Shown in pieces: positions 28,316 to 37,791 of a stretch of DNA of 64,000 bases. The notes below the pieces were generated by a model. That model had not been told where the DNA came from and did no database searches. It saw nothing but the letters and a program-made list of their open reading frames with translations. A program made the translations under genes and the position numbers. Source of the stretch: Halobaculum gomorrense (GTDB lineage Archaea; Halobacteriota; Halobacteria; Halobacteriales; Haloferacaceae); contig NZ_FQWV01000002.1 in NCBI RefSeq assembly GCF_900129775.1, positions 434,001 through 498,000 on the forward strand, given 5' to 3'. How positions within the stretch are numbered: position 1 is the first letter of the stretch; every line of letters starts with the position of its first letter.

Positions 28316-29119
28316 CTACCGATTCCAGGCCGCCCCGTCGGGGTCGATGACGCGCTCGCGAACGTCGTACGCCGCGATGCGCGCGAGGTCCTCCTCGTCC
28401 AGTTCCAGTTCCCGCGCCTCGTAGTTCGCCCGGACGTGGTCGCCGGTGGCCTTCGGGATGGGCACGAGCGCCTTCTGTGCGAACGCCCACGCGAGACACA
28501 CCGCGGCGGTGCTGGCGTCGTGCTTCTCGGCGATCTCCGTGAGCAGCGGGTCGTCCAGCGCCTCGCCGCGCCCGAGCGGCGAGTAGCCCACGAGGGAGTG
28601 ACCGTGCTCGACGGCGTACCTCCGGAGTTCCTCCTGCGGGAACAGCGGGTGACACTCGACCTGGTGGGCGGCGACCGGTGAGTCGAGGACCGCCCGCGCC
28701 TCGTCGAGCAGCTCGGGCGGGAAGTTCGAGAGGCCGACGTGGTCGCACAGCCCCTCCTCGCGGAGGTCGCCTATCGCGCGCAGCGTCTCCTCCGGGTCGT
28801 ACGCCGAGGTGGGCCAGTGGACGTACAGCAGGTCGACCGCGTCGAGCCCGAGTCGGTCCAGCGACTCGCGGGCGGTGCGCGTGGCGTCGTCGTACGCGAG
28901 GTTGTCGGGGTGGACCTTCGTCGCCACCACCACGTCCTCGCGGGGCACGTCCGCGCGGCGGATCCCCTCGCCGACGGCCGTCTCGTTGTCGTACATCTGC
29001 GCGGTGTCGACGTGGCGGTAGCCCAGTTCCAGCGCCGCCCGGACGGTCTCGGCGCACTCCTCGAAGTCGTCGTTCGCGGAGGTGCCGAGTCCCGGCGACG
29101 GGAGGTCGAAGTCGGTCAT
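28316..29119 (-). CDS. Aldo/keto reductase (compact 2,5-diketogluconate-type)
   Basis: This 267-residue reductase is shorter than, and of a different group from, the one at 18967-19944. It has GYRHVDTAQMYDNETAVGEG with the catalytic Asp and Tyr, VATKVHP with the Lys, and DLLYVHWP with the His. HQVECHPLFPQEELRRYA and IPKATGDHVRANYEA match the DkgA/prostaglandin F group. The physiological substrate is unknown. The ATG at 29119 lies right before the family start; the in-frame extension upstream has no support. Confidence 0.9.
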   Translation of the reverse strand: MTDFDLPSPGLGTSANDDFEECAETVRAALELGYRHVDTAQMYDNETAVGEGIRRADVPREDVVVATKVHPDNLAYDDATRTARESLDRLGLDAVDLLYVHWPTSAYDPEETLRAIGDLREEGLCDHVGLSNFPPELLDEARAVLDSPVAAHQVECHPLFPQEELRRYAVEHGHSLVGYSPLGRGEALDDPLLTEIAEKHDASTAAVCLAWAFAQKALVPIPKATGDHVRANYEARELELDEEDLARIAAYDVRERVIDPDGAAWNR

Positions 29120-29281
29120 CGGGGAACGTGGGTGCGTACGCGGGGAAAGCGTTCGGGAGGCGGAAGGCGACGGCACCGAGGCGGTGACGAAGCTCCCTAG
29201 CTCCCGGGGCCAGCATGTCGGCGACTCCCCTGCGGCCGGCACGACCACGCGCTTCCGGTTTCCGACCGTTGGACAACAGCC

Positions 29282-29902
29282 ATGGGGCGTCGAGTGATCG
29301 GTCCGTCTGTGTCCCGATCCTCGCAACTGATCGCCGCCGTCTCCGGTATCGCCTCGACCGTGTTCGCCCTCGGTGGAGTCGCCCTCGCGGTCGCGCTCGC
29401 CCCGTGGTTCTCGGTGACGGCGAACGCGCTCTCGGATCTCGGCGTCGCCGACAGCGCCGTCGTCGCCGCTGCGTTCAACGGCGGTCTGCTACTCGCGGGT
29501 ATGCTCGCGCTTCCGTACGCGTGGGCGCTGTGGGTCGCGGCCGGCGACGCCGCGGGCCGCGCGGTCGCCGCGGCGTTCGCGGTCGCGGCGCTGCTCATGG
29601 CCGGCGTCGGCGCGTTCCCCTCGGGCTCACCGCTTCATTACCCCGTCGCGGTCGGCCTCTATCTCGCGATCACGGTCGTGCTGGCGACGGACGGCCTCGG
29701 GCGGCGCGCGACGGCGGCCGGGCGCCTCTCGGGGGTCGCGGCCGCGGTCCACCTCGTACAGTGGTCGCTCTACGTCGAGGGCGTGCGCCTCGGCCCGGGA
29801 CTAGCGATCCCGGAACTCGTCGGCGCGGCGCTGTTGGCCGCGTGGGTGATCGCCGGGTCACCGGTCGCGCCGGTCGACTCGTGGCAGGAAACTGACGAGT
29901 GA
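29282..29902 (+). CDS. DUF998 membrane protein
   Basis: The 206-residue protein has about six hydrophobic helices and fits the DUF998 pattern: WFSVTANALSDLGV near the end of the first helix pair, AFPSGSPLHYPVAVGLYLAI, and a helix pair at the C-terminus. The NxLSDLG motif is the family hallmark. Function is unknown. It is divergent from the aldo/keto reductase and lies 37 bp before the glycosidase gene, on the same strand, though the latter has its own TATA-like site. Confidence 0.85.
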   Translation: MGRRVIGPSVSRSSQLIAAVSGIASTVFALGGVALAVALAPWFSVTANALSDLGVADSAVVAAAFNGGLLLAGMLALPYAWALWVAAGDAAGRAVAAAFAVAALLMAGVGAFPSGSPLHYPVAVGLYLAITVVLATDGLGRRATAAGRLSGVAAAVHLVQWSLYVEGVRLGPGLAIPELVGAALLAAWVIAGSPVAPVDSWQETDE

Positions 29903-29939
29903 CGGAGCAATCAAGCCGATCGCGCCTGTGCGTCGAGCA

Positions 29940-32459
29940 ATGACCACCGGCGCGACCGGGCGAGCGCGCTCGCTCCCGGAGGAGACGGCAGCGTTGGTCG
30001 ACCGACACGAGCGGATCCGCGCGGCTCGCGACGGCGAGTTCGCGGCCGCGAAGGCCCTCGTGTCCGAACTGGGCGCGCACGTTCGCGACGACCACGCGAC
30101 GGTCGGGATCTGGACGCCGGGCCTCGTGGAACACGACGTGCCGGCCGGAGCGGTCGCTCTGGAGGTGCTGACCCCGCCGGCCGACGCCGACCCCGGGGAG
30201 ACGGCCCCGCGCGAGGTGTCGTTCGAGCGCTCGCTCGTCGAGACGCGGCGCGCCGGCGAGGTGACCTACGCCGCCGTCGAGGGGATGGCCGCCGGCACCC
30301 GCGACCGCCTCGGCTCGCTGTACCAGCTGGTGTACGACCCCGCCGACGCCGGGAGCGACGCGGCGCCCGCCGACCTCCCCGGGGAGGTCGGCGAGGACGG
30401 CCTCGCGACGGTGCAGGACCCGCTGGCCGACTCCGTCCCGTTCGGCGCGTTCGCGCCGGCGGAGCTGTACGACCGGGGCCGCCTCGACCGCGAGCGCGAG
30501 GACCGCGAGTACTTCGACGCGCTCGGCACCGACGCCGAGCGCGTCGCCACGAGCGCCGACGACGGCCTGCCGCGCGTCGACCCGGCGACGAGCATGGTCG
30601 AGATCCACCCCGGCACCGCGACCGCGGCGGGGTCGCTCGCCGGCCTCGCCGAGTTCGTCGCGGGCATCGGCGACAAGCGGCGCGCTGGCGAGCCGCTGAC
30701 CCCGTTCGAGGAGACGGTCGCCGGCTACGACGCCGTCCAGCTGATGCCGGTCGAGCCGCTGACGGAGCGCTCGGACGCGGCCGGGAGCTGGCGGGGGCTC
30801 TCCCGCGACGGCGACGCGGCGACCGCGACGGTCGCGCGCCCGGACAAGGTGAACTGGGGGTACGACGTCGTCGTCCGCGGGTTCGGCGCGCCGTGTCCGT
30901 CGGTCCTGGAGTCGGGGCGCCCCGACGAGCTGGTCGACTTCATCGCCGCCTGTCACGGGCTCCCCGAGCCCGTGAAGGTCGTCTTCGACGTGGCGCTCGG
31001 ACACGCCGACGACGGCGGCCTCCGGCTGCTCCCGGACCGCTTCTTCCACGGGCCGGGGATGTACGGCCAACACCTGAACTACCTCGACCCCATGGTCCGC
31101 GCGCACGTGCTCGACCTCCAGCGCCGGAAGATGGACTGGGGGGCCGACGGCATCCGCGTCGACGGCGCACAGGACTTTCGCAACTACAACCCCGAGACCG
31201 ACGAGATGGAGCACGACGACGCGTTCCTCGCGGAGATGGACGCCGTCACCCAGGAGGTGGCGGGCACGGAGTACCGGCCGTGGCTGATATACGAGGACGG
31301 CCGCCCGTGGCCGCGCCACGACTGGGAGCTCGCCTCCACCTACCGGACGCTCATCGAGCGGCACCCCCACTCGTTCCAGTGGTCGCCGATCACGTTCGCG
31401 CACAACAAGCCCGCGATGCTCACCTTCTGGGCGAGCAAGTGGTGGCGCGTCCGCGAGGTCGCGGCGATGGGGCGCAACTGGGTCACGGGCGTCGCGAACC
31501 ACGACACCGTTCGGCGCGGGACGCAGGTGGACGTGCCCGAGTCGTGGGAGGGCGACCCGATCAACCGCTACCTCGGAGACTCACCGCCCGAGATCATTGA
31601 CCGCGCGTACGACAACCCCGCGACGAACGCCTTGCTGCACTGCCTGCTGCCGGGCGTCCCGATGGACTTCTTGAACGCCAACGCGCGCGGTCCGTGGGGG
31701 TTCGTCCGCGACACGGACGCCGAGTGGAACGTGAAGGTCGTCGCCGACGAGCACAACCTCCTCGACTGGCAGGTGCGCCCCGAGCACTACGCGGCCGACG
31801 AGCACTTCCGGCGGCTGAAGGCGCTCGGCTTCGAGACGCGCGGCGACCTCGACGCGTTCGTGAAGGCGCTGGCGGCGACGGTCGACCCGACCGACTACGA
31901 CCGCGAGACGATGGCGGCGATGCTGTCGCAGTTGGACCTCGCGGTCGACCCGGACCCCGAGTTCCTGGACGCGTTCGCGGACGCGTGGATGCGCGACGTG
32001 GCGGACTTCGCGACCCTCTCGCACTGGCGCGACGCGCAAGCGGGCGAGCGGACCGGCTTCGCCCGTCGCGTCCGCGAGTTCCGACAGGCCCGACCGTGGC
32101 TCCGCGAGTCGATGGCGCTGCCGGACGCCCCGGAGGTCGACGCCGACGTGACCGCCGACCGGGCGGCGACGGACCGCTTCGGCTACCGCGAGCCGACCGA
32201 CGGCTCGGTTCTCTACTACGGCCTCCGCGAGTCCCCGGACGGCGGGGAGCGCGTGCTGTTCGTCGGCAACATGGAGGGAGCCGCCGCGAGCGTCACGCCC
32301 GGTGAGCTGTTCGACGACGTCGACCCGGACCCGGCCGCCTTCGACGCGGCGCTCGTCGCCCCGGACGTCGAGGCTCGCCGCGACTCGGCGCCGGCGGTCG
32401 ACCGGCCCGTCCGCCTGGCGACCGGCGAGGCGGTCGTGTTCGTCGCCGACGTGGAGTGA
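29940..32459 (+). CDS. GH13-like glycosidase, probable glucosylglycerol hydrolase
   Basis: The 839-residue protein is a distant alpha-amylase-fold enzyme. Region I reads FDVALGHADD in place of the usual DVVxNH. Region II is GIRVDGAQDFRN with the nucleophile Asp408. LIYEDG offers the acid Glu452. Region IV is GVANHDT with Asp522. The long N-terminal part (1-260) is unusual for amylases but fits the glucosylglycerol hydrolase (GghA) group, which splits the compatible solute glucosylglycerol. That assignment is from memory of the family. No signal peptide is seen, so it acts inside the cell. A weak promoter-like GCAATCAA lies about 27 nt upstream. Confidence 0.65.
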   Translation: MTTGATGRARSLPEETAALVDRHERIRAARDGEFAAAKALVSELGAHVRDDHATVGIWTPGLVEHDVPAGAVALEVLTPPADADPGETAPREVSFERSLVETRRAGEVTYAAVEGMAAGTRDRLGSLYQLVYDPADAGSDAAPADLPGEVGEDGLATVQDPLADSVPFGAFAPAELYDRGRLDREREDREYFDALGTDAERVATSADDGLPRVDPATSMVEIHPGTATAAGSLAGLAEFVAGIGDKRRAGEPLTPFEETVAGYDAVQLMPVEPLTERSDAAGSWRGLSRDGDAATATVARPDKVNWGYDVVVRGFGAPCPSVLESGRPDELVDFIAACHGLPEPVKVVFDVALGHADDGGLRLLPDRFFHGPGMYGQHLNYLDPMVRAHVLDLQRRKMDWGADGIRVDGAQDFRNYNPETDEMEHDDAFLAEMDAVTQEVAGTEYRPWLIYEDGRPWPRHDWELASTYRTLIERHPHSFQWSPITFAHNKPAMLTFWASKWWRVREVAAMGRNWVTGVANHDTVRRGTQVDVPESWEGDPINRYLGDSPPEIIDRAYDNPATNALLHCLLPGVPMDFLNANARGPWGFVRDTDAEWNVKVVADEHNLLDWQVRPEHYAADEHFRRLKALGFETRGDLDAFVKALAATVDPTDYDRETMAAMLSQLDLAVDPDPEFLDAFADAWMRDVADFATLSHWRDAQAGERTGFARRVREFRQARPWLRESMALPDAPEVDADVTADRAATDRFGYREPTDGSVLYYGLRESPDGGERVLFVGNMEGAAASVTPGELFDDVDPDPAAFDAALVAPDVEARRDSAPAVDRPVRLATGEAVVFVADVE

Positions 32460-32499
32460 GCGACGCGGCCGGGCGGCGACGGTTCCGACCGCCCCGCTC

Positions 32500-34122
32500 T
32501 CACGCGAACCGCCCGTTGAATCGGTTCACGGCGTCGTCGGTGCCGGCGACGACGAGCCTGTCGCCGTCGATCACTTTCGTGTCCGGGCCGACGTCCGTGA
32601 GGAGGTCGCCGTCGCGTTCGACAGCAACGACCGTGACGCCGGTCGCGGCGCGCACGTCCGCGCCCGCGAGGGTCCGCCCCTCCAGCCGCGGCGCCGCCGT
32701 CCGCACGAGGTCCACCTGCGTCTCGGGTCGGAGCACCTCCTCGTCGAGCAGGTGCGAGGCGAGCAGGCGGCCGGAGACCGTCGACAGCGAGAGGACGTAG
32801 TCGGCGCCCGCGCGGTACAGCTTCCGCACCGAGTCGGCGTCGTTCGCGCGGGCGATCACCTCCGCGTGGGGCGCGACCTGTCGCACCGCGAGCGTGGCGA
32901 AGATCGTCGTGGTGTCGGAGTCGAGTGCGATCACGACCGCCCGGGCGTCGTCGACCCCCGCGGCCTCCAGCGTCTCGCGGTGTGTCGCGTCGCCGACGAT
33001 GTCGACGCCCGGGGCGTCCGCCTCGTCGACGACGACCACCTCGTCGCGGGGGCGAAGCTCCTCGGCGGCGCTGTGTCCGACCATCCCGTACCCGGCGACG
33101 ATGACGCGCCCGCGCCGCCGCCGTCGGGTCTCCGACAGCGTGAGTTCCTTCAGCGACTCGAGCTCCGACTCGCCGCCGACGACGAGCAGCACGGTGTGCT
33201 CGTCGATGAGGCGGTCGGGCCGCGGCGGCGACTCGAACTCGCCGGCGTCCCATGCGCCGAGGACGTTCGCGCCGGTGCGCTCGCGGATCGCCGACTCGCC
33301 GACCGTGTCGCCCACCAGGGGGCTGCCGCTGTGGACGAGCAGCTCGGCGACCTGGAAGTCCTCGCCGATTTCGACGCCGTCGCCCAGCTCGTCAGCGACG
33401 CTGGTCGTCGCCTTCGCGCCGAGGCTCTCGCCGAGCAGCCGCCGCGGCGACAGCACGCGGTCGGCGCCGGCGTAGCGGTGGTAGTCGGCCACGTCCTCGT
33501 CTTCGACGAGGCTGACGACGCGCAGCGCCTCAGAGCACTCGCGCGCCGAGAGGACGACGCTCGCGTTCGTCTCGTCGTCCGCGTCCGCGACGAGCGCCCG
33601 CGCCGACCCGACGTTGGCGCGTTCCAAGGTCTCGACCGCTTCGGGATCGCCGTGGACGACCTCGTGGTCGGCCGCGAGGTCGACCGCGCGGTCGGCGTCG
33701 GGGACCACGACCACGTACGGCTGGTCGCGCGAACGCAGCTCTCGGACCAGCGTCTCCCCGCGCGGGGTGAACTCGCAGATGACGACGTGGTCCGTCAGGG
33801 TCGTCGTCCGCGGCGGCGAACTCGTCAGTGCCTCGTTCACCAGCGGGACGACGACCGCCGGCAGCGCGAGGAAGATCAGCCCGACCCCCGCCAACTGCAT
33901 CGCGGCCATCAACACGAGCATCTCGTCGGAGCTCCACCGGTCGGCGTCGAGCCCGAACCCGGTCGTGGTGAACGTCTCCACGACAACGTACAGCGAGTGG
34001 ATGTAGTCGACCTGCTCGCCCTCGAACGTCGCGAACCCCCACTGGTAGACGAACGCGAGGAGGAGCATCACGCCGAACGCGCCCAGCAGGTACTCGGTCG
34101 CTCGGCGGATCGCCGAAACCAT
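32500..34122 (-). CDS. RCK-type potassium channel protein
   Basis: This 540-residue protein has two helices (10-28 and 68-92) flanking a pore loop with ETFTTTGFGLD, whose TTGFG is a selectivity-filter variant of TVGYG. Two TrkA_N/RCK units follow: from about 108 (DHVVICEFTPRGE) and from about 330 (RVIVAGYGMVGHSAAEELRP), each with a TrkA_C domain. The second has the intact nucleotide loop GYGMVGHS; the first (CEFTPRGE) is degraded. Ligands are likely nucleotides or calcium. Such channels gate K+ in response to cytosolic signals, important for a salt-in organism. GTTTAATT about 27 nt before the ATG is a clear TATA box. Confidence 0.88.
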   Translation of the reverse strand: MVSAIRRATEYLLGAFGVMLLLAFVYQWGFATFEGEQVDYIHSLYVVVETFTTTGFGLDADRWSSDEMLVLMAAMQLAGVGLIFLALPAVVVPLVNEALTSSPPRTTTLTDHVVICEFTPRGETLVRELRSRDQPYVVVVPDADRAVDLAADHEVVHGDPEAVETLERANVGSARALVADADDETNASVVLSARECSEALRVVSLVEDEDVADYHRYAGADRVLSPRRLLGESLGAKATTSVADELGDGVEIGEDFQVAELLVHSGSPLVGDTVGESAIRERTGANVLGAWDAGEFESPPRPDRLIDEHTVLLVVGGESELESLKELTLSETRRRRRGRVIVAGYGMVGHSAAEELRPRDEVVVVDEADAPGVDIVGDATHRETLEAAGVDDARAVVIALDSDTTTIFATLAVRQVAPHAEVIARANDADSVRKLYRAGADYVLSLSTVSGRLLASHLLDEEVLRPETQVDLVRTAAPRLEGRTLAGADVRAATGVTVVAVERDGDLLTDVGPDTKVIDGDRLVVAGTDDAVNRFNGRFA

Positions 34123-34144
34123 ACCCCGCCTTCCGCGGCGGGTG

Positions 34145-34152
34145 AATTAAAC
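34145..34152 (-). promoter_or_regulatory. TATA box of the potassium channel gene
   Basis: GTTTAATT on the minus strand, with its centre about 27 nt from the ATG at 34122, fits a leaderless message. Confidence 0.5.
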
Positions 34153-34270
34153 ACCACGCACGCGGACCGCTGGACGTGACGGACCCCCTTCGAGACGGCG
34201 GCACCGACCGCCGCCGGAGTCATGGTTCGCCGACCGTCGGCGGCGTGATGGGGGCGCCGCCCGTGAACTG

Positions 34271-34537
34271 ATGAGCCTCGGCATCGAAGCGCGGGCCGTG
34301 CGCGAAGTCACCCTCGACGGGACCGGGCCGCTCCGGCTGGACGAAGACGACATCGACGAGGAGTACGGCGACATCGCGGTGTGCCGGTGCGGACTCAGCG
34401 AGGAGTTCCCGCTGTGCGACGGCTCTCACCGGCGAACCGATGGAGAAGCGGCGGGGGTCCGATACAAGTACGTCGACGGCGAACGGCGTCGGGTCGAGGA
34501 AATCCGACTCGTGGCGGCGGAAGACGACACGGAGTAG
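34271..34537 (+). CDS. CDGSH iron-sulfur protein
   Basis: The 88-residue protein carries one complete CDGSH motif, CRCGLSEEFPLCDGSH, with ligands Cys38, Cys40, Cys49 and His53 for a 2Fe-2S cluster. The pattern C-x-C-x2-S-x3-P-x-C-D-G-S-H is exact. An N-terminal strand (VREVTLDGTGPLRLDEDDID) is typical of archaeal members. Its role, electron or cluster transfer, is family knowledge. It lies between convergent and divergent units with no clear operon partner. Confidence 0.93.
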   Translation: MSLGIEARAVREVTLDGTGPLRLDEDDIDEEYGDIAVCRCGLSEEFPLCDGSHRRTDGEAAGVRYKYVDGERRRVEEIRLVAAEDDTE

Positions 34538-34564
34538 TCGAGACGAGACCGGCGCCGCGATCGA

Positions 34565-35431
34565 TTACGCGCCGACCTCAGCGCCAACGTACAGCGCGAC
34601 GACGAGGAAGATCCAGACGGCGTCGACGAAGTGCCAGTACATCGAGGCCGTCGTCACGGAGACGTGGCGGTCGGCGGAGTACTGGCCCTGGAGGGCGCGG
34701 ACGAAGACGATGGTGAGCAGCACCGCGCCCATCGAGACGTGCAGCCCGTGGAGCCCGGTGAGACCGTAGAATGCCGAGCCGAACAGCCCGGAGGTGAGCG
34801 TGAACTCTTCGTGAACGATGAACTCGTAGTACTCGTACACCTGGCCGCCGATGAACACGACCCCGAGCAGGAGGGTGACGGCGAGCCAGCCGAGGAACTT
34901 CTTGCGGTCGTTCCGTCGGATCGCGCCGTGAGCGAAGTGGAGCGTCACCGACGAGACGATCAGGAGCGTGGTGTTGATGATCACCAGCGATCCGAGCAGG
35001 TGGGGGAGGTCGGCGGCGACCTCGGCCCACGCGTTCTGCGAGCGGATGAAAAAGAAGTAGGTGAAGCCGGCGCTGAAGGTTGCGATCTCCGAGCCGAGGA
35101 ACGCGATCATCCCCCACCGGAGCTTGCTCGCGCTGTGTTCGTCGGCGCCGCGCTCCCAGAAGTGCGTGACGAACGCGTGGTACATCCACCCGTATATCCC
35201 GACGAGGAACAGGCCGATGCTCCCGACCAGCACGCCGGGGCCGACCATCGGCCCGACGATGTTCCGCTCGCCGACGGACATGAGGTACAGCGCCGCACCG
35301 ATGTAGATCCCCGCCCCGCCCAGCGCCGTGACGAACGGCCACCACGAGGCCTCCCCGAACCCGCGCGGCCAGTCCTCGACCGCGGGGAGGTGGTGCCCCT
35401 CGTCGTGGGCGTCTTCCGTTTCTGTAGCCAT
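34565..35431 (-). CDS. Haem-copper oxidase subunit III
   Basis: Subunit III supports the terminal oxidase of the respiratory chain. The 288-residue protein begins with an acidic, His-containing N-terminus, then seven helices. Motifs include AFLGSEIATFSAGFTYFFF, the GQVYEYYEF segment and GLTGLHGLHVSMGAVLL with MYWHFVDAVWIFLVVALY at the C-terminus. Subunits I and II are not in the window, so this gene stands alone. GGATTTTTGTC about 27 nt upstream marks the promoter. Complex I (nuo) is also in this window but 20 kb away. Confidence 0.94.
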   Translation of the reverse strand: MATETEDAHDEGHHLPAVEDWPRGFGEASWWPFVTALGGAGIYIGAALYLMSVGERNIVGPMVGPGVLVGSIGLFLVGIYGWMYHAFVTHFWERGADEHSASKLRWGMIAFLGSEIATFSAGFTYFFFIRSQNAWAEVAADLPHLLGSLVIINTTLLIVSSVTLHFAHGAIRRNDRKKFLGWLAVTLLLGVVFIGGQVYEYYEFIVHEEFTLTSGLFGSAFYGLTGLHGLHVSMGAVLLTIVFVRALQGQYSADRHVSVTTASMYWHFVDAVWIFLVVALYVGAEVGA

Positions 35432-35603
35432 GCGCGCCGGTAGCCGACGCGGAGACAAAAATCCTCCCACCTGCGTCGGCGAGCGCGGGGTCGACGATCG
35501 GACGACGGCGGCCGACAGATCCCGTCGCATCCGCGACGCCGGCCGCGGTAGGTTCCGCGAACGGCCGACACACATACTACGATACGTGACGAGATACCAT
35601 TGT

Positions 35604-35759
35604 ATGCCGGAGTGTAGGAACTGCAGTTCGTTCGTCACCGAACGGTACGTCAGGGTGTTCGCGCCCGAAGGGATGAGCAACGTCCGCGTTTGCCCCGCCT
35701 GCGAGGACATGGTGCGCGAGGGTGCAGACGTGCGAGAAGCCCGATCGAAGCGAGTGTAG
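35604..35759 (+). CDS. Small zinc-finger protein (DUF7563-like)
   Basis: The 51-residue protein has two Cys pairs, CRNC and CPAC, separated by about 25 residues, which should bind one zinc. It begins MPECRNCSSFVTERYVRVFAPEGM and ends basic (REARSKRV). It matches from memory a haloarchaeal family of small zinc fingers. A role in nucleic-acid or protein binding is possible but unproven. CATACTA about 27 nt before the ATG fits a leaderless start. The frame upstream is open, but no promoter is seen there. Confidence 0.75.
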   Translation: MPECRNCSSFVTERYVRVFAPEGMSNVRVCPACEDMVREGADVREARSKRV

Positions 35760-35841
35760 CCTGCGAGAGACAGTTCTTCGCTACCTTGACAGGCCCCCAA
35801 TCGCCGGTGGAGTTTTTATTGGCGGGCGTTGCCGTCCGGTG

Positions 35842-36309
35842 ATGGCGCTGTACGACACCGCTCTCGGCGCGCTCGACCGAGACAGCGCCGACGTTCCGTC
35901 ACGCGCACGCTTGATCGGCGTCCCGGCGGAGTCGCCGCGTCGGCTACGCGCGGTCGTCGACGAGGTTCGCCCGGCGCTGGCGCCGCCGCCGGCGCTCCTC
36001 GACGACCACGCGGACGCCGCGGCCGCCTTTCGGATCGACGGCCTGTGCGAGTCCGGCGCGCACAACGCCGCGTGGGACCGCGTCGACTTCGCCGAGCGCT
36101 ACCGCGACCACCTCGCGACCGACCCCGACGCCCAGACCACGGTCGACGCGCTGCGCGCGGATCTGGCCGCCGGCGATGACCTCGCGCTCGTCGGTCCCGA
36201 GTCCACCGACGAACTGCGCAGCCACCGGACGGTCCTTCGGGCGGTGCTGACAGACGAGGAGGGGGGGCCCGACGCCGACACCGATCGCAGCGGCGGGACG
36301 GCCGACTGA
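35842..36309 (+). CDS. DUF488-like protein
   Basis: The 155-residue soluble protein resembles haloarchaeal DUF488-type proteins: LIGVPAESPRRLRAVVDEVRPALAPPPALL, GLCESGAHNAAWDRVDFAERYRDHL, and DLALVGPESTDELRSHRTVLRAVL. The usual CHR site of DUF488 is here SHR, so the conserved Cys is replaced. DUF488 function is unknown. TTTTTATT about 27 nt before the ATG at 35842 is a strong TATA box. Confidence 0.7.
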   Translation: MALYDTALGALDRDSADVPSRARLIGVPAESPRRLRAVVDEVRPALAPPPALLDDHADAAAAFRIDGLCESGAHNAAWDRVDFAERYRDHLATDPDAQTTVDALRADLAAGDDLALVGPESTDELRSHRTVLRAVLTDEEGGPDADTDRSGGTAD

Positions 36310-36393
36310 CCGCGGCGGCGACCCGACCGTCGCAGCCGCCGCCCCCGCGACGGTTTCGCAAGCTACTCGGCCGCCCGCTCTCAACTGCGAGTG

Positions 36394-37791
36394 ATGGATC
36401 GCCACTCACGCAGCGCGCGCGTCGTCCGCCGCGCGGTTCCGCTGGCGTCGGCAGCGCTGGCCGCGCTCGCGAGCGCGTCGCGCGCCGCCGCGCACGCCGG
36501 CGGCGTTCGCAGCGCGACGCGCGAGACGGTGACGGTGCCGACGTGGCTGTTTCTCGCCACCGGCGGCGCCGTCGTTGGCGCCTCCTTCCTCCTCGCGTCG
36601 GCGGTCACCGACCGCGCGTACATCCGCCGGATCGACACGTGGGGGCGCGCGCTCCCCGACGCCGGCCGCGCCGCCCGAGTACTCGCGAGAGGCATCGGGG
36701 TCGCTGCTCTCCTCATCACGGTCGTCGCCGGGCTGTTCGGTCCTGTTGCGCCCACCGAGAACGCGGCCGTCCTGATCGTGTGGGTCGGCTGGTGGGCGGC
36801 GTTCGTCCTCTCGGCGTACCTCCTCGGCAACGCCTGGCCCGCGGTCGACCCGTTCCGGGCGATCGCCGGCGCGCTCCCCTCGCTCGACCGCCCGTACCCC
36901 GAGCGGCTCGGCTCGTGGCCGGCGACCGCCGGCCTGCTCGCGCTCGTGTACCTCGAGGTCGTGACGCCGATGGCCGACGACCCGCGGCTGCTCACCGGCC
37001 TCGTGCTCGCGTACCTCGGCGTCTCTGTCGCCGGGAGCGTCGTCTTCGGCGCCGACGACTGGTTCGTCAGCGCCGACCCGGTCTCGCGGTTGCTGGCCGC
37101 CTACGGGCGGGTCGCGCCGGTCGCGCGCGCCGACGACGGCGGCCTCCGACTCCGGCTGCCCGGAATGGCGCTGACCGACGCCGAGTGGATCGACGGCCGC
37201 GACGACATCGGGTTCGTCGTCGCGGTCGTGTTCGTCACCACCTACGACGGCTTCGTCGGCACCGCCGCCTGGGCCGGCGTCGCGCGCCCGCTCGTCGAGG
37301 CCGGTGCGCCCGCCCTGCTCGTCTATCTGCTCGCGATGCTGGTCGGGTACGGCCTGTTCCTCGCGCTGTACCTCGTGTCGGCGCGCGCGGCCCGCCGGAC
37401 GGCCGACACCTTCCTCGCGCCCGGCGAACTCGCCCGGCGGTTCGCCCCGTCGCTGCTCGCGATCGCCGCCGGCTACCACCTCGCGCACAACCTCGCGACG
37501 GCGCTGTCGCTGTCGCCGACGCTGGCGGTCGTGCTCACGTCGCCGCTGTCGCCGCCGGCGACGATCCCGGTGTTGCTCGTGCCCGGGTGGGTCGGCGGCG
37601 TCGGCGTCGCGGCGGTGTTGGGCGGACACCTGCTCGCCGTCTGGGTCGCTCACGCGACCGCGTACGACCTGTTCCCCGACCGACTGCAGGCGGTCCGGAG
37701 CCAGTACGGCGTCACCGTCGCGATGGTGGCGTACACGATGGCGAGCCTGTGGATCGTCTCGCGTCCCGGAGGTGCGCCCCCCTTCGTATGA
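36394..37791 (+). CDS. Polytopic membrane protein, distant fenitrothion-hydrolase-like family
   Basis: The 465-residue protein has a signal-like N-terminus (ARVVRRAVPLASAALAALAS, ending in AHAGG) and about ten helices. Conserved-looking features include PTWLFLATGGAVVGASF, WPAVDPFRAI, GVARPLVEAGAPALL and YHLAHNLATAL with paired His. I recall actinobacterial membrane proteins named fenitrothion hydrolase with this layout; the enzyme name may not apply here. The stop overlaps the start of the zinc-finger gene (ATGA), implying coupled expression. An in-frame GTG one codon upstream is an alternative start. Confidence 0.65.
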   Translation: MDRHSRSARVVRRAVPLASAALAALASASRAAAHAGGVRSATRETVTVPTWLFLATGGAVVGASFLLASAVTDRAYIRRIDTWGRALPDAGRAARVLARGIGVAALLITVVAGLFGPVAPTENAAVLIVWVGWWAAFVLSAYLLGNAWPAVDPFRAIAGALPSLDRPYPERLGSWPATAGLLALVYLEVVTPMADDPRLLTGLVLAYLGVSVAGSVVFGADDWFVSADPVSRLLAAYGRVAPVARADDGGLRLRLPGMALTDAEWIDGRDDIGFVVAVVFVTTYDGFVGTAAWAGVARPLVEAGAPALLVYLLAMLVGYGLFLALYLVSARAARRTADTFLAPGELARRFAPSLLAIAAGYHLAHNLATALSLSPTLAVVLTSPLSPPATIPVLLVPGWVGGVGVAAVLGGHLLAVWVAHATAYDLFPDRLQAVRSQYGVTVAMVAYTMASLWIVSRPGGAPPFV

